Positions 12,573-13,424 of a DNA stretch of 13,424 bases are shown one piece after another. Under the pieces are notes generated by a model, which worked only from the letters and a program-made list of their open reading frames with translations, did not search any database and was not told where the DNA came from. This stretch comes from VRUE01 sp036525295 (lineage in GTDB: Bacteria > Actinomycetota > Thermoleophilia > Solirubrobacterales > 70-9): assembly GCA_036525295.1 (NCBI GenBank), contig DATDAQ010000008.1, positions 1 through 13,424 of the forward strand, given 5' to 3'. The position numbers and the translations under genes are program-made. Every line of letters begins with the position of its first letter. Positions within the stretch are counted from its first letter, which is position 1.

Positions 12573-13312
12573 CAGTGCCCCCGGTGGTGGAGGAAGGCGA
12601 CGAAGGCGGTCTCGAAGTCGCGGTCGGCGGCCTCGGACGCCTCACGCCGCACCGCCTCGAGGAGTCCGTCGGGCGAGCCGTCGAAGAGCGCCTCGCCGTC
12701 GGCGAGGACGAGCAGCCGCCCCCCGTAGCGCTCGGCCTCCTGGATGTCGTGTGTGGAGAAGATCACCGTCGTGCCGTTCGTCTCGGCAAGCGCCGAGACG
12801 AATTCCCACAACCGCGCCCGCTGGCGGGGGTCGAGCCCGACGCTGGGCTCGTCGAGCAGCAGCACCGAGGGCCGAGCCAGCAGCCCGATCGCGATGTTGA
12901 TCCGCTGCTGATTGCCGCCCGACAGCCGCGCAACCACCTCACCCCGCCGCTCGGCCAGCCCCGTCAGCTCCAGCATCTCCTCAGTCGAAGCCTCCGGGTC
13001 GCCATGTCTCTCTAGGCGAGCAAAAAGCAACAGGTTCTCCTCCACCGTCAGCCGCCGGTACAAGGCCGCCTGCTGCGGCACCCAGCCCACCTCCCCCTCG
13101 GGCACATGCACCTCGCCGCCATCTGCCTGTGAAATCCCAGCAAGGATCGAAAGCAACGTGGTCTTCCCAGCCCCGTTCGGCCCAATAACAGCCACCAGCT
13201 CCCCAGCAGCGGCCTCAAAGTCCACCCCCCGTAGCGCTTCACGCTCCCCGAAGCGCTTGACCAGCTTCCGAGCCTCGATCACGGCCGTACCTGTTCCGAT
13301 CCCCGCCTCCAC
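12572..13312 (-). CDS. ABC transporter ATP-binding protein
   Basis: 246-residue cytoplasmic ATPase that powers the downstream permease. All motifs are intact: Walker A GPNGAGKTT (44-52), Q-loop Gln80 in WVPQQAALYRRLTVEEN, signature LSGGNQQR (130-137), Walker B VLLLDEPSVGLD (150-161) and switch His188 in FSTHD. The domain has the DrrA/CcmA-like order expected for ABC-2 exporters, with no extra domain. GTG 13312 is the annotated start; a second GTG at 13282 would remove ten weakly conserved residues and begin VIEARKLVKRFG, which is closer to the family's usual N-terminus. No Shine-Dalgarno precedes 13312 but a TAGCGT box lies 7 nt upstream, which fits a leaderless message and favours 13312. The gene is first of a two-gene operon. 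Confidence 0.93.
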   Translation of the reverse strand: MEAGIGTGTAVIEARKLVKRFGEREALRGVDFEAAAGELVAVIGPNGAGKTTLLSILAGISQADGGEVHVPEGEVGWVPQQAALYRRLTVEENLLLFARLERHGDPEASTEEMLELTGLAERRGEVVARLSGGNQQRINIAIGLLARPSVLLLDEPSVGLDPRQRARLWEFVSALAETNGTTVIFSTHDIQEAERYGGRLLVLADGEALFDGSPDGLLEAVRREASEAADRDFETAFVAFLHHRGH

Positions 13313-13319
13313 GAGAGGA

Positions 13320-13325
13320 ACGCTA
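13320..13325 (-). promoter_or_regulatory. Possible -10 box for the ABC transporter operon
   Basis: On the minus strand TAGCGT lies 7 nt before the GTG at 13312. The expected -35 position (about 13343-13348) has no good match. The rest of the window end, to 13424, holds no gene that I can recognise. Confidence 0.3.
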
Positions 13326-13424
13326 TCCGGCCAGCCAGCTTTCGGTTGTTATGCACCGCTTGAGCCTGAGCATTTAACGAGAGCTGTGGCGGGGAACGGA
13401 GAGCCCCTATCCCGGACACTCAAG

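Noticed and set aside
11020..12645. A 541-codon open frame on the minus strand over the ABC permease
   Set aside because: It is Arg/Pro/Gly-rich shadow sequence in another frame; the permease frame has coherent membrane helices and a coupled start.

Overview
The window is dense, high-GC bacterial chromosome with many GTG/TTG starts, few Shine-Dalgarno sites and several probable leaderless genes. Gene content (ParB, an actinobacterial bifunctional nuclease, a GT87-type membrane glycosyltransferase, NHL-repeat and InlB-like secreted proteins) fits an actinomycetote. My guess is Thermoleophilia/Solirubrobacterales; this rests on gene style and codon use, not on any search. I see no phage, transposase, CRISPR or classical defence genes.

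Layout, left to right. (1) 2-835: 3' part of parB, entering from outside the window, which suggests the region lies near the replication origin. (2) 885-958: tRNA-Ile(GAT), whose mature 3' end lies only 3 nt before the GTG of a DUF151 bifunctional nuclease gene (962-1456). (3) On the minus strand, a PLP aminotransferase (2485-3852) and D-Ala-D-Ala ligase (1514-2488) form a pair overlapping by GTGA. They converge on the nuclease gene across an 18-bp perfect inverted repeat with a 90-nt spacer. (4) A plus-strand cluster: small membrane protein (3906-4340), alkaline-phosphatase-superfamily enzyme (4382-5896) and a GT87-like polytopic glycosyltransferase with a secreted PepSY-like N-terminus (5893-7560), the last two joined by an ATGA overlap. 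The glycosyltransferase gene carries two long palindromic elements read through in frame. (5) 7603-8727: secreted five-repeat NHL protein with a C-terminal FIMAH domain. (6) 8734-9507 minus: YmdB-type metallophosphoesterase, divergent from a GGCT-like 'YGSN' protein (9581-10237). (7) 10319-11215: secreted protein of three cysteine-patterned InlB-like repeats, richer in A-ending codons than its neighbours and preceded by an AT-rich stretch with two similar TTTTT..GAAAACC motifs. (8) 11220-13312 minus: ABC-2 permease and its ATPase, joined by TGATG.

Most of this is ordinary cell-wall, chromosome and envelope biology. What stands out is the DNA architecture: two palindromes inserted in frame in one gene, the long inverted repeat between convergent genes, the tRNA abutting a start codon, and recurring TAnnnT boxes 6-8 nt before starts. 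The phosphatase/glycosyltransferase pair with its small membrane partner is the best candidate for an uncharacterised envelope pathway, but that is inference from gene adjacency.
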